From NCBI GenBank assembly GCA_046155505.1, contig JBJXFK010000124.1, positions 1-8,580 of the forward strand: a DNA stretch of 8,580 nucleotides, read 5' to 3'. The DNA is from JBJXFK01 sp046155505 (GTDB lineage: Bacteria > Planctomycetota > Phycisphaerae > UBA1845 > Fen-1342). Position 1 is the stretch's first letter. Every line of letters begins with the position of its first letter. The notes beneath the pieces are model-generated. The model was not told the origin of the DNA and searched no databases. It saw nothing but the letters and a program-made list of their open reading frames with translations. Shown here in pieces: positions 1 to 6,746 of the stretch. The translations under genes and the position numbers were made by a program.

Positions 1-34
1 CGGTGCCAAAATCTTACGCACCGGCCGGAGGCCG
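1..34 (-). terminator. possible terminator of the decarboxylase gene
   Basis: Just past the decarboxylase stop codon (minus strand) lie two overlapping inverted repeats: CGGCC/GGCCG at 22-26 and 30-34 with a 3-base loop, and CGGTGC/GCACCG at 1-6 and 18-23. They share bases 22-23, so they cannot both form. Read on the minus strand, the GC-rich hairpin is followed only by a short broken T tract (ATTTT). A hairpin exists, but it is a weak fit to an intrinsic terminator. The window ends here, so the far side cannot be judged. Confidence 0.22.
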
Positions 35-63
35 ATGCTCCCCTGCCGCGCTTCGTGCCGATC

Positions 64-1536
64 TCACCTCAGCGACAACCGTTCATACGCCTCGCGCACC
101 AACAACCACACGAGTTCCACATGCCGCTGCTCGGTGCGTATGTTCCCAATCGCGCAGCGCAGCACATACCGCTCGCCCAGCTTCGTATGCGACAACAGCA
201 CCGGCCCCGCCGCGTTCACCTCGCCCATCAGCCGCTCATTGAACGCATTCTGCTCCGCGATCGTCGCGCCGCGCACCGCCCGAAAACAAACCAGACTCAG
301 TGTCGTCGGTGCCGCAACCTCGAACCGCGCATCGCCACGCACCCAGCCATCCAGCAACACCGCGATTCGGCAATGCTCGCGAATCATCGCCTGTAAGCCG
401 CTCAGCCCGAACGTGCGCATCACAAACCACATCTTCAGCGACCGAAACCGCCGCCCAAGCTGCACGCCCAAATCCATCAGGTTCGTCACATCGCCGTCGC
501 CCGTTCGCAGATACTCGGCCACATGCGAAAACGCCCCCTTCAGCAGCGGCAGGTCGCGCACATACAAAATCGAACAATCCACCGGCACCGCCAGCCACTT
601 GTGCGGATTGGTCACCAGCGAATCCGCCAGCTCCAATCCCGGCATCCGCTCGCGCAGCTCCGGACAAATCGCCGCCGACCCCGCATACGCCGCATCAACA
701 TGCAACCACACGCCGAACTCACGCGCAATCGCCGCGATCTCCGGCGTCGGATCGATGCTCGTCGCAGAAGTTGTACCGACCGATGAGACAATCGCCATCG
801 GTCGCTTCCCAGCCGCGATGTCACGCTCAATCGCGACGCGCAGCGCCGCTGGCTTCATGCGAAACTGCTCATCAACCTCAACCTTATACAAATTTGAAAG
901 CCCGATGCCCAGCAGCAAACACGCCTTGTCCACCGACGAATGCGCCAGCGGGCTGCAATACACCACCACCGCCGGAAGATCGCTCCGCCCCGCCATGCCG
1001 CGCTGCCGAATGTCATATTCCTGCAACCTGTGCCGCGCGACCGCCAGCCCCAGCACCGTGCTCATCGACGCAGTATCGTTGATGTGCCCGCGAAACTCCG
1101 CCGGCAAACCCATCCACTGCCGCAACCAGTCGCACACGACCTCTTCCAGCTCGGTCGATGCCGGGCCGCTGCGCCACAGCATCGTGTTCACGTTCAACCC
1201 GGCCGCCAGCGTCTCACCAATAATGCCCGGCCCGCTGCCGCTGATCGCGAAATATCCCATAAAACCCGGATGATTCCAGTGCGTGACGTTCGGCTCGATC
1301 AGCGCAGCATAATCCTCAAACACGCGCTCGATCGGTTCCGGCTCGCGCGGCGCACTCGTCGGCAACATCGCGCGGACATCGCCAGGCGCAATGTTCGGCA
1401 CGACCGAGTATCGCTCCACGCCTCCCAGATAGTCGGCCACCATGTCCGCCGCGCGATGCAGTGCCGCGCGAAATTCGCCGGGCTCCATGTCGCGACCCAG
1501 GCGCGTTTCTATCGGGCTTGCATCTTCCTGCGCCAT
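64..1536 (-). CDS. group II pyridoxal-phosphate-dependent amino-acid decarboxylase (aromatic-L-amino-acid decarboxylase-like)
   Basis: A 490-residue cytosolic fold-type I PLP enzyme of the group II decarboxylase family (DDC/TDC/GAD), full length for the family. Family marks seen in order: HWNHPGFMGYF at 86-96; the cofactor-stacking histidine in AHSS (H199); SVGTTSATSIDP at 252-263; HVDAAYAG with D281, which pairs with the pyridine nitrogen; the Schiff-base lysine K313 in NPHKW; GRRFRSLKMW at 361-370; and a closing RCAIGNIRTE segment. ATG 1536 is supported by AGGGG at 1545-1549, 8 bases upstream. The family turns amino acids (tyrosine, tryptophan, DOPA, sometimes glutamate or others) into amines plus CO2. 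The substrate cannot be read from sequence. Oddity: the mobile catalytic loop just before GRRFRSLKMW (about 345-360) contains no tyrosine, although animal AADC uses one there to protonate the intermediate. The gene stands alone on its strand here, with no visible transporter partner. Confidence 0.93.
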   Translation of the reverse strand: MAQEDASPIETRLGRDMEPGEFRAALHRAADMVADYLGGVERYSVVPNIAPGDVRAMLPTSAPREPEPIERVFEDYAALIEPNVTHWNHPGFMGYFAISGSGPGIIGETLAAGLNVNTMLWRSGPASTELEEVVCDWLRQWMGLPAEFRGHINDTASMSTVLGLAVARHRLQEYDIRQRGMAGRSDLPAVVVYCSPLAHSSVDKACLLLGIGLSNLYKVEVDEQFRMKPAALRVAIERDIAAGKRPMAIVSSVGTTSATSIDPTPEIAAIAREFGVWLHVDAAYAGSAAICPELRERMPGLELADSLVTNPHKWLAVPVDCSILYVRDLPLLKGAFSHVAEYLRTGDGDVTNLMDLGVQLGRRFRSLKMWFVMRTFGLSGLQAMIREHCRIAVLLDGWVRGDARFEVAAPTTLSLVCFRAVRGATIAEQNAFNERLMGEVNAAGPVLLSHTKLGERYVLRCAIGNIRTEQRHVELVWLLVREAYERLSLR

Positions 1537-1792
1537 GCTTTCGTCCCCTACCGCCCGGTTTTCGCCGCCCGCGGTCGCCCAAGTCGGTGAAACCGGATCG
1601 CAGCAAACAAGAACATCAGTTTAGCCGAAGAACATATGGCATACTTTGATCGTCGTTGTCGGTTGCGGGGGCGACGACTCGGCGGCGTGCGGGAACTGAC
1701 ATTCCCGGACAGCTCGCCGCACAGCACGTTCGGCTCGAGGGGGAGTCGCGTGCAAACTCCGCCAGGTTCGAGCGCCAGCAGCAGAAGGCACC
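1537..1792. promoter_or_regulatory. divergent intergenic region (decarboxylase / coiled-coil gene)
   Basis: 256 bases between two diverging start codons, so promoters for both genes should lie here. The least GC-rich part, about 1600-1652, is the likely promoter zone. I could not find a -35/-10 pair with correct spacing on either strand. Ribosome sites: AGGGG at 1545-1549 (minus) for the decarboxylase, and AGAAGG at 1783-1788 (plus), only 4 bases before the coiled-coil ATG. No strong palindrome was seen. Confidence 0.35.
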
Positions 1793-3142
1793 ATGCCCGC
1801 GCAACGCCCGGTCGCGAATTCGGAAGCCGCCACAACCGTGGCGAGCACCGAAGCTGTCTCGTCGGCTGAAGTGCTGAACGAGCAACTGGCGACGCTGTCT
1901 GCCCAGTTCACCAACGCATTCACGCAAATTTCCGACATCGAGTCGCGCATCACCGAACGCGTCGGCGACCTGACGACGCGCGAGACGCAGGCCGCCGAGC
2001 AGCAGGCCGCACTCGACGCGCGGAAGCAGGAACTCGACGCCCGCGACGAGGCGCTCGCCAAGCGCGATGCCGACCTGACCGCGGCACAGGCAAGCCTTGA
2101 CGCCGCGCAGGCCAAGCTCGGTGAAGCTCAGCAGGCGACCGTGAAGCAGCGGGCCGAGCTGGCCAAGCAGGCCGAATCGCTCGCGGCGGATCGTGAAGCC
2201 TTGACCAAGGATCGCGCCGCGTTCGACGAGCAGAGCGCCGCACTGAAAGCTGAGCGTGCCGAACACGAGAAAGCTCGCGCCGCACTCGAATCCGAGCAAA
2301 AGGCCGTCACCGATCTCGCCTGCGAAACCGAAGCCCGCGAACGCACGAACGCCGAAACGAAGGCCGCGCTCGACGAGCGCGAGAAGTCGCTCGCCGGGGA
2401 CGCGGAAGCGCTCGAGAAACGCAAAGCCGCAATCGCCGAATCCAGCCAGGTCTTCGACGCCGAGCGCGCCAAGCTCGACGCCGCCCGGACCGAGCTCGAA
2501 GGGCACGTCGAAGCGCTCAAACAGCGCGAGGAAAAGCTGAGCACGCGCGCCGCCGAGTTGCAGGCCGAGGCGCTCTCGCTCAAGCAGCGCGAAGACGCCG
2601 TTGAAAAATTCCAACAGGTCTTCTCGCAGATGGCCGCCGCATTTGGCGCAACGCCGCCGAATCTGCCCTCGCTCAGCTCTCTCAGCGCCGCTCCGCCAAG
2701 CGGCCCGCCCGCCGGTGCCAGCGACGCGGACCTGCAAAAGTGGGCGAGTCAAAAAGCCGCGGCTGCAACCGCCGGACTCTCCGCGGCGCTCAGCGGAACC
2801 GCGCCGGCGGCTGAAACGCCCGCGCCGCCCGCGGCCGAATCGCCCGCAAGAGCCGACGCACCCGCGCCGCACGAATCGTCACTCACCACCGCTCCCGCGC
2901 GCGACGACTCGTCGGTCGATCTCGCCCCCGGCGAAACCGGCGACGACAAATCGCCCAGCGGCGACAGCATGGACACCGTCGACTTCACGCCCGAGGAAGT
3001 CGAAAAATTGCGCGTCCTGCGACGCCTCGGCGGCGGCAACCTCAGCGACGCCGAACTCATCGCCCGCATCCGCCGCGAACGCAAAGCCAACCCGGCCATG
3101 ACGACGGGCGGCAAAGGCGGCAAGAAAAAGGGTTGGTGGTAG
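1793..3142 (+). CDS. long coiled-coil protein of unknown function with SHOCT-like C-terminal segment
   Basis: A 449-residue soluble protein with no signal peptide or membrane segment; I do not recognise a named family. Residues about 28-285 are rich in Ala, Glu, Lys, Arg and Gln with leucines in heptad-like spacing and loose repeats such as LDAR(x)nLAKR, which indicates a long alpha-helical coiled coil, probably oligomeric. Residues about 286-395 form a Pro/Ala/Ser/Thr-rich, acidic, probably disordered linker. Residues 398-434 look like a small folded helical hairpin (FTPEEVEKLRVLRRLGGGN then LSDAELIARIRRER), resembling the SHOCT pattern of a leucine-rich helix, a glycine turn and a second helix after S/T-D-x-E. 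The protein ends in GGKGGKKKGWW, a basic-aromatic tail suited to binding acidic partners, nucleic acid or membrane. There is one cysteine (C177). ATG 1793 follows AGAAGG with a short 4-base spacing. A structural or scaffolding role is inferred from architecture only. Confidence 0.82.
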   Translation: MPAQRPVANSEAATTVASTEAVSSAEVLNEQLATLSAQFTNAFTQISDIESRITERVGDLTTRETQAAEQQAALDARKQELDARDEALAKRDADLTAAQASLDAAQAKLGEAQQATVKQRAELAKQAESLAADREALTKDRAAFDEQSAALKAERAEHEKARAALESEQKAVTDLACETEARERTNAETKAALDEREKSLAGDAEALEKRKAAIAESSQVFDAERAKLDAARTELEGHVEALKQREEKLSTRAAELQAEALSLKQREDAVEKFQQVFSQMAAAFGATPPNLPSLSSLSAAPPSGPPAGASDADLQKWASQKAAAATAGLSAALSGTAPAAETPAPPAAESPARADAPAPHESSLTTAPARDDSSVDLAPGETGDDKSPSGDSMDTVDFTPEEVEKLRVLRRLGGGNLSDAELIARIRRERKANPAMTTGGKGGKKKGWW

Positions 3143-3210
3143 GTTGGGCATCGCCCAACATTTCTCCGATTCGCCGAACATGCTCCAAATGGTGGGCGAT
3201 GCGCACCCTA
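3140..3210. repeat. pair of opposed REP-like hairpin repeats between convergent genes
   Basis: Two copies of a 20-base element in opposite orientation: 3140-3159 (minus copy) and 3191-3210 (plus copy). They match at 17 of 20 positions after reverse-complementing one. Copy A forms a perfect 7-bp stem (GTTGGGC 3143-3149 / GCCCAAC 3153-3159, 3-base loop). Copy B forms the same stem with one mismatch, and a T-A pair in A is a G-C pair in B, a compensatory change. The TAG stop of the coiled-coil gene lies inside copy A, and copy B ends 5 bases before the SirB1-like stop. The position suggests a bidirectional transcription end or mRNA-stabilising element, as for enterobacterial REP/BIME pairs. No T tract follows, so a classical terminator is not shown. 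Confidence 0.65.
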
Positions 3211-3215
3211 CGCCA

Positions 3216-4028
3216 TCAATTCAACTTCGCCTTCGCCGCATCCACCCGCGTGATCACCACGTCGCCCACTTTCGACGCATCATCGCGTGAGATCAGCGCT
3301 TCCTCATCCTGCGGGCCGTCCCACCACAGATCGACCTTGCCGCGCAGGTCCGCCAGCTCTTGCCGCAAATTGATATTGCTCGGGTCGATCGCCAGCAGCC
3401 GCTTGAGCACCGTCACCAGCCGCACCCGATCGCCGCCCCCCGAATAGACCGCTCGCAGGTTTTGCAGCATCCGCGTCAGGATCGCCCGATTGTCCGCCGG
3501 CTCTAACAGATCGTCGCTCAGCTTGATCTTGCCATCGAACTGCCGATCGAGCAGTTTCTGACAATCGTCGCGATCCAGCGATCGCCCCTCAAAAAACGGA
3601 TCAACCAGAATCGTCTGATTCAGATCGTCGAAGCGCAGCAGAAAGTGCCCCGGAAAACTCACGCCCTGCACCGGCCATTCGAGCCGCCGCGCCACCTCAA
3701 TCCACACCACGCCCAGGCTCAGCGGAATTCCCTTGCGCCGATCGAGTACGCGATTGAGATACGAGTTTTGCGGGTCGTAATAGTCGTCGCCGTTGCCGCA
3801 CAATTTGTGCTGCTCGATCAACACCTCGCGCATCGCCAAATATCGTGCGACGGCCGTGTGCTTCGGCCGCGCCGCGAGCACGTCAGCCGCGAACGCATCG
3901 AGCCGGCTGAGATACGAGAACAGGTTGAGTTCGGGATACACGTCGCGGGCCAGGTGCAGCGCCGCGCAATCGAGCCGGATCTCCGGCGCTTCGAGCTCCA
4001 TCAACTGATCGAACGGATGAATCACCAC
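3216..4028 (-). CDS. SirB1-family transglutaminase-like protein with degenerate C-terminal repeat region
   Basis: A 270-residue cytosolic protein of the SirB1/YchA family (Transglut_core2 fold), usually about 270-290 residues. Seen, numbered from GTG 4028: an N-terminal helical part with YPELNLFSYLSRLDAFA (about 31-47); YYDPQNSYLNRVLDRRKGIPLSLG at 83-106; EVARRLEWPVQG; FPGHFLLRF at 125-133 with the histidine; and ILVDPFFEG at 140-148 with the aspartate. As is usual here, the position of the transglutaminase cysteine is occupied by the serine of GIPLSLG, so catalysis is doubtful. MLQNLRAVY at 187-195 and LKRLLAIDPSN follow the family's TPR-like part, but the last 50 residues diverge. Start: the open frame runs up to ATG 4160, but that extension translates heptamer repeats (TLNP twice). 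GTG 4028 has GAGGAGG 8 bases upstream and restores the family length; ATG 4001 is the alternative. Molecular function is unknown for most members. Confidence 0.88.
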   Translation of the reverse strand: MVIHPFDQLMELEAPEIRLDCAALHLARDVYPELNLFSYLSRLDAFAADVLAARPKHTAVARYLAMREVLIEQHKLCGNGDDYYDPQNSYLNRVLDRRKGIPLSLGVVWIEVARRLEWPVQGVSFPGHFLLRFDDLNQTILVDPFFEGRSLDRDDCQKLLDRQFDGKIKLSDDLLEPADNRAILTRMLQNLRAVYSGGGDRVRLVTVLKRLLAIDPSNINLRQELADLRGKVDLWWDGPQDEEALISRDDASKVGDVVITRVDAAKAKLN

Positions 4029-4036
4029 AACCGCGG

Positions 4037-4043
4037 CCTCCTC
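4037..4043 (-). promoter_or_regulatory. ribosome binding site that sets the SirB1-like start
   Basis: GAGGAGG on the minus strand, 8 bases before GTG 4028. It is the only strong Shine-Dalgarno match near the gene start. It argues against ATG 4160, which lies in repeat DNA, and against ATG 4001, which has no site. Confidence 0.7.
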
Positions 4044-4106
4044 AGCGCGTCTCGACCGATTGTATGCAATCACCCAGTGCCAACGCGAGAAAAATGCAAA
4101 CTGCGA

Positions 4107-4134
4107 GGGGTTCAGGGTTCGGGGGTCAGGGTTC
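4107..4134 (+). repeat. heptanucleotide array, four units of RGGGTTC
   Basis: Four head-to-tail 7-base units on the plus strand, GGGGTTC, AGGGTTC, GGGGGTC and AGGGTTC, exactly 28 bases. Plus-strand G runs at 4107-4110, 4115-4117, 4121-4125 and 4129-4131 are separated by 4, 3 and 3 bases, fitting the canonical G-quadruplex pattern. The array is the opposite orientation of the one at 4222-4270. Confidence 0.85.
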
Positions 4135-4139
4135 AGTGT

Positions 4140-4202
4140 GCGCGTCTGCCAAATGTCCATCGCATCAATTGCCTTCGCGACCGACTCAACGAAAAGACGC
4201 GC
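4140..4202. repeat. inner inverted repeat between the two heptamer arrays
   Basis: GCGCGTCT at 4140-4147 and its exact reverse complement AGACGCGC at 4195-4202 flank a 47-base loop. With the outer heptamer arrays this makes the spacer between the propeller and SirB1-like genes one large imperfect inverted repeat (about 4107-4270). The loop holds no gene that I can support. Confidence 0.6.
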
Positions 4203-4221
4203 GGCAAACGCTCTTCACTCT

Positions 4222-4270
4222 GAACCCTGAACCCTGAACCCTGAACCCCGAACCTCGAACCCTGAACCCC
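4222..4270 (+). repeat. heptanucleotide array, seven units of GAACCCY
   Basis: Seven exact-period units cover 49 bases: three GAACCCT, one GAACCCC, one variant GAACCTC, then GAACCCT and GAACCCC. The C runs start every 7 bases from 4225 to 4267, so the minus strand (the sense strand of both flanking genes) is G-rich and could form a G-quadruplex. The array ends 8 bases before the TAA of the propeller gene, so it lies in that gene's 3' untranslated region. Confidence 0.9.
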
Positions 4271-4278
4271 GCGTCGCA

Positions 4279-6591
4279 TTACTGCGCCGGATACACAATC
4301 ACCCGATCATGCGCGATCAGCACCAGATCGTCGCGCCCATCACCCGTCACATCGCCGATCGCCGCCTCGCTCGGCTCGCTCACGCTGTCCGGCGCATCGC
4401 TAAATCGCTTGCCCTGAAACACCTGAAACGCCACCGCCCGCTGCAGCGCCCCGCCAGGGCTGCGCGTCAAAATCTCAATGCTCGCCTTGCGACTATCTAG
4501 CGCCGCGATGTCGCGCACACCATCCTTATTCAGGTCGCCGACCACGCAGTCGCGCAAAAAGCCATCCTTGATCTTGGTCTCCCACGCGTGCTTCAGCACC
4601 AGCGTCGCATGTCGCTGGCCCGGAAACGCCAGCGTCATCCGCTGCGGGTCGGCCAGCAGCAGCGCCGGCCCGCCGCCCGCGCTCATGCGAACCGCCGACA
4701 TCGCCGCCAGCTCCAACCCGCCGATCGGCATACTCTGATCCACGGCATACGCCTTGTTCGCCTGCCGCCGCAACACGAGCAAGTCGCGCGACTTGCGGTC
4801 ATACGTCACCAGCGTCGGCGACCCCTCGCCCGGCAACACGCCGATGCCCTTCAACTCCGCATCCGACGACTCCGGATTGAGCTGATCCACCACTTCCCAT
4901 CGCCCGTCGGCAACCCGCAGCGCACGCGACAAATTCTTCTGCGCGAACAAAACCTCCGGCTTGCCGTCGCCCGTGATATCTGCAAACGCGAAGTCCTCGA
5001 GCGCCGATTCCTTTACCAGCCCGAGCCGCGCCTCGCTCCCACTTAACACCGCAAACTTGCCCGGCTCGGTTTGTCGAAACGTCACCACCGGCGAGAAGCT
5101 GACAAACAGCAGCAAGTCGTTCAGCCCGTCCTGATCGACATCCGCGAAACGCATCCCGCGCGGGTCGTCGTCCAGCTTGTCCACCGTCCACGAACTCAAC
5201 TCATCGCCGCTCTTCACATCGACAATGCGAATCCGCGTCTCGTCCTTGGTCTTGTCGCCATCCGTCACCTTGTCGATCGACAGCGTCGCAAGACAGCCGC
5301 CGACCTCGCCCGCCCGCATGCCGCCCGTCGTCACCGCCAGCGGCGTGCCCGCGACCTTGATCGGCGCAGGAAAACTCAGTCGCCCCGCGTCATACTTCGA
5401 AGCCGCGATCATCTTCTCCTCGCGGCTGATGCTGATCACTTCATTTTTGCCGTCACCGTCGCTGTCGCCGATCTGCACGTCCAGCGTTTTGACGAGCCCC
5501 GGAAACGCCACGCCCGCGTCCAGCGTCCCGTCGCCGCCGCGGAAAAACATGAGCTGCGCCGAATCCGGATCGGCCGCGACCACATCGTCCCGCCCGTCGC
5601 CGGTCACGTCGCCCACCGCGATCGGCCGCTGCTTGCTCTTGCTGCGAATCGGGTAGCTGTACACAAGCTGCGGCCAATCCTCGATGCCCGCCGCCTCGAT
5701 CGGCTTCTCCCAGCGAAAATGCTTGAGCTGCCCGGTCACCGACTCGACGCAATACAGATCATCGCCGCCGCTACGCCGATCGACCGTAATGCTCCGCAAA
5801 TCGCTCACCCGCGCCCGCCGCAGCGCACCGAGCTTGCCCGTCTCCTCCTGCAACACGGCCACGGCACCATATTCCTTATCATCAACGCCGATGATCAAAT
5901 CATCGCGCCCGTCGCCGTTCAAATCACTGGTCAGCATGAGCAGCGATTGACGAACGTTGTGTACGATCCGCTGCGGTGCGGCAAAGCCCCCGCCCGCCTT
6001 CTGCTCATAAATCAGCAACAACTCTTCGCCAAGCAGCGCTACGTCGCTCCGCCCGTCCTTGTTGAAATCGCCCACCGCCAAACACCCGCCACGCGGCGCA
6101 CCATCCGCCGCACGCACCCCATCCGGCGGACCAAACGTGCCATCCGCCAGGCCCGGCAAAATCACGAGCTCGCGCGGCTCGCCGAAAAACACAATGTCCG
6201 GACGACCGTCCGCGGTGAAGTCGCCAACCTCGGCCGACGCCACGCGATACGCCAGCGGAATCGTCTGATTGATCAGCGCCCCGCGACTCGCGACCTCGTT
6301 ACGCTCGAGCGGCGCAGTCGACGACGTCCGCGGCTTGTCCGGGTTCGGCTGATAGAACAGCTCAAATCGGCTCTTCTGATAATTCCACAGCAGCAGGTCG
6401 CTGCGCTTGTCGCCGTCCAAATCGGCCACGCGAAGCTGCCCCAGGCCGTTGTTCACGCGATAAATCTGAAGCGGGTCAAACCCAAAATACTGCGGCAACT
6501 CGGCCAGTTGCTCAGGCGTGATCTCCTGCCCGACAGCAGGCACGCCAAACCACAACCCCACCAGCGAAGCACAAATCGTCCATCGGCGCAT
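4279..6591 (-). CDS. secreted VCBS/FG-GAP repeat protein, probable double seven-bladed beta-propeller
   Basis: A 770-residue exported protein. A signal peptide is visible: basic MRRW, a hydrophobic stretch to about residue 18, and likely cleavage near AVG-QE (21/22). Ten integrin-like calcium loops of the type DxDGDGxxD start at residues 57, 124, 175, 223, 328, 376, 484, 538, 686 and 747. Each is followed by a hydrophobic strand, the blade signature of VCBS/FG-GAP propellers. Degenerate blades with Gly-rich loops and intact strands sit near 272, 426, 586 and 636, giving 14 blades about 50 residues apart. No catalytic domain, LPXTG or PEP-CTERM tail was seen; the chain ends in VIVYPAQ. ATG 6591 has GGAG 7 bases upstream; a TTG at 6606 would overlap that site. 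A periplasmic or surface role in ligand or protein binding is inferred from the fold. The partner is unknown. The next gene on the strand is 250 bases away. Confidence 0.93.
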   Translation of the reverse strand: MRRWTICASLVGLWFGVPAVGQEITPEQLAELPQYFGFDPLQIYRVNNGLGQLRVADLDGDKRSDLLLWNYQKSRFELFYQPNPDKPRTSSTAPLERNEVASRGALINQTIPLAYRVASAEVGDFTADGRPDIVFFGEPRELVILPGLADGTFGPPDGVRAADGAPRGGCLAVGDFNKDGRSDVALLGEELLLIYEQKAGGGFAAPQRIVHNVRQSLLMLTSDLNGDGRDDLIIGVDDKEYGAVAVLQEETGKLGALRRARVSDLRSITVDRRSGGDDLYCVESVTGQLKHFRWEKPIEAAGIEDWPQLVYSYPIRSKSKQRPIAVGDVTGDGRDDVVAADPDSAQLMFFRGGDGTLDAGVAFPGLVKTLDVQIGDSDGDGKNEVISISREEKMIAASKYDAGRLSFPAPIKVAGTPLAVTTGGMRAGEVGGCLATLSIDKVTDGDKTKDETRIRIVDVKSGDELSSWTVDKLDDDPRGMRFADVDQDGLNDLLLFVSFSPVVTFRQTEPGKFAVLSGSEARLGLVKESALEDFAFADITGDGKPEVLFAQKNLSRALRVADGRWEVVDQLNPESSDAELKGIGVLPGEGSPTLVTYDRKSRDLLVLRRQANKAYAVDQSMPIGGLELAAMSAVRMSAGGGPALLLADPQRMTLAFPGQRHATLVLKHAWETKIKDGFLRDCVVGDLNKDGVRDIAALDSRKASIEILTRSPGGALQRAVAFQVFQGKRFSDAPDSVSEPSEAAIGDVTGDGRDDLVLIAHDRVIVYPAQ

Positions 6592-6598
6592 GCGGCGT

Positions 6599-6602
6599 CT
6601 CC
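6599..6602 (-). promoter_or_regulatory. ribosome binding site setting the propeller-gene start
   Basis: GGAG on the minus strand lies 7 bases before ATG 6591. The in-frame TTG at 6606 would sit on top of it, so ATG is preferred and gives a normal signal peptide beginning MRRW. Confidence 0.6.
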
Positions 6603-6608
6603 ACAAAT

Positions 6609-6632
6609 GTAGGCGCGAATCCTACGTCGCCT
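6609..6632 (-). repeat. inverted repeat in the 5' leader of the propeller gene
   Basis: GTAGG (6609-6613) and CCTAC (6621-6625) flank a 7-base loop. AGGCG (6611-6615) can pair instead with CGCCT (6628-6632). The two stems share bases, so they exclude each other. They lie just upstream of the ribosome site at 6599-6602. It may be a repeat-family hairpin or leader structure; function is unknown. Confidence 0.4.
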
Positions 6633-6746
6633 CGCACAATTCGGCGACCGCCGCGCGGCACGCACGCAGCGATGCATGCTTACACGAACAACGTCGCCAC
6701 GCCCAAGAAGCCGCCCGCCAATCTTTCCCGCACTCATCCGTGAAAA

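Noticed and set aside
35..1273. 412-codon open frame on the plus strand
   Set aside because: Antisense to the decarboxylase, which has complete family motifs; the translation is Ser/Arg/Pro-rich with no recognisable fold.
1616..2872. 418-codon open frame on the minus strand
   Set aside because: Antisense mirror of the coiled-coil gene; Glu/Lys/Ala codons read backwards give Leu/Phe/Arg/Gly-rich sequence. No ribosome site, and it runs across the divergent spacer.
5071..6612. 513-codon open frame on the plus strand
   Set aside because: Antisense to the propeller gene; a His/Arg/Gln-rich shadow produced by repeated Asp-Gly codons on the other strand.
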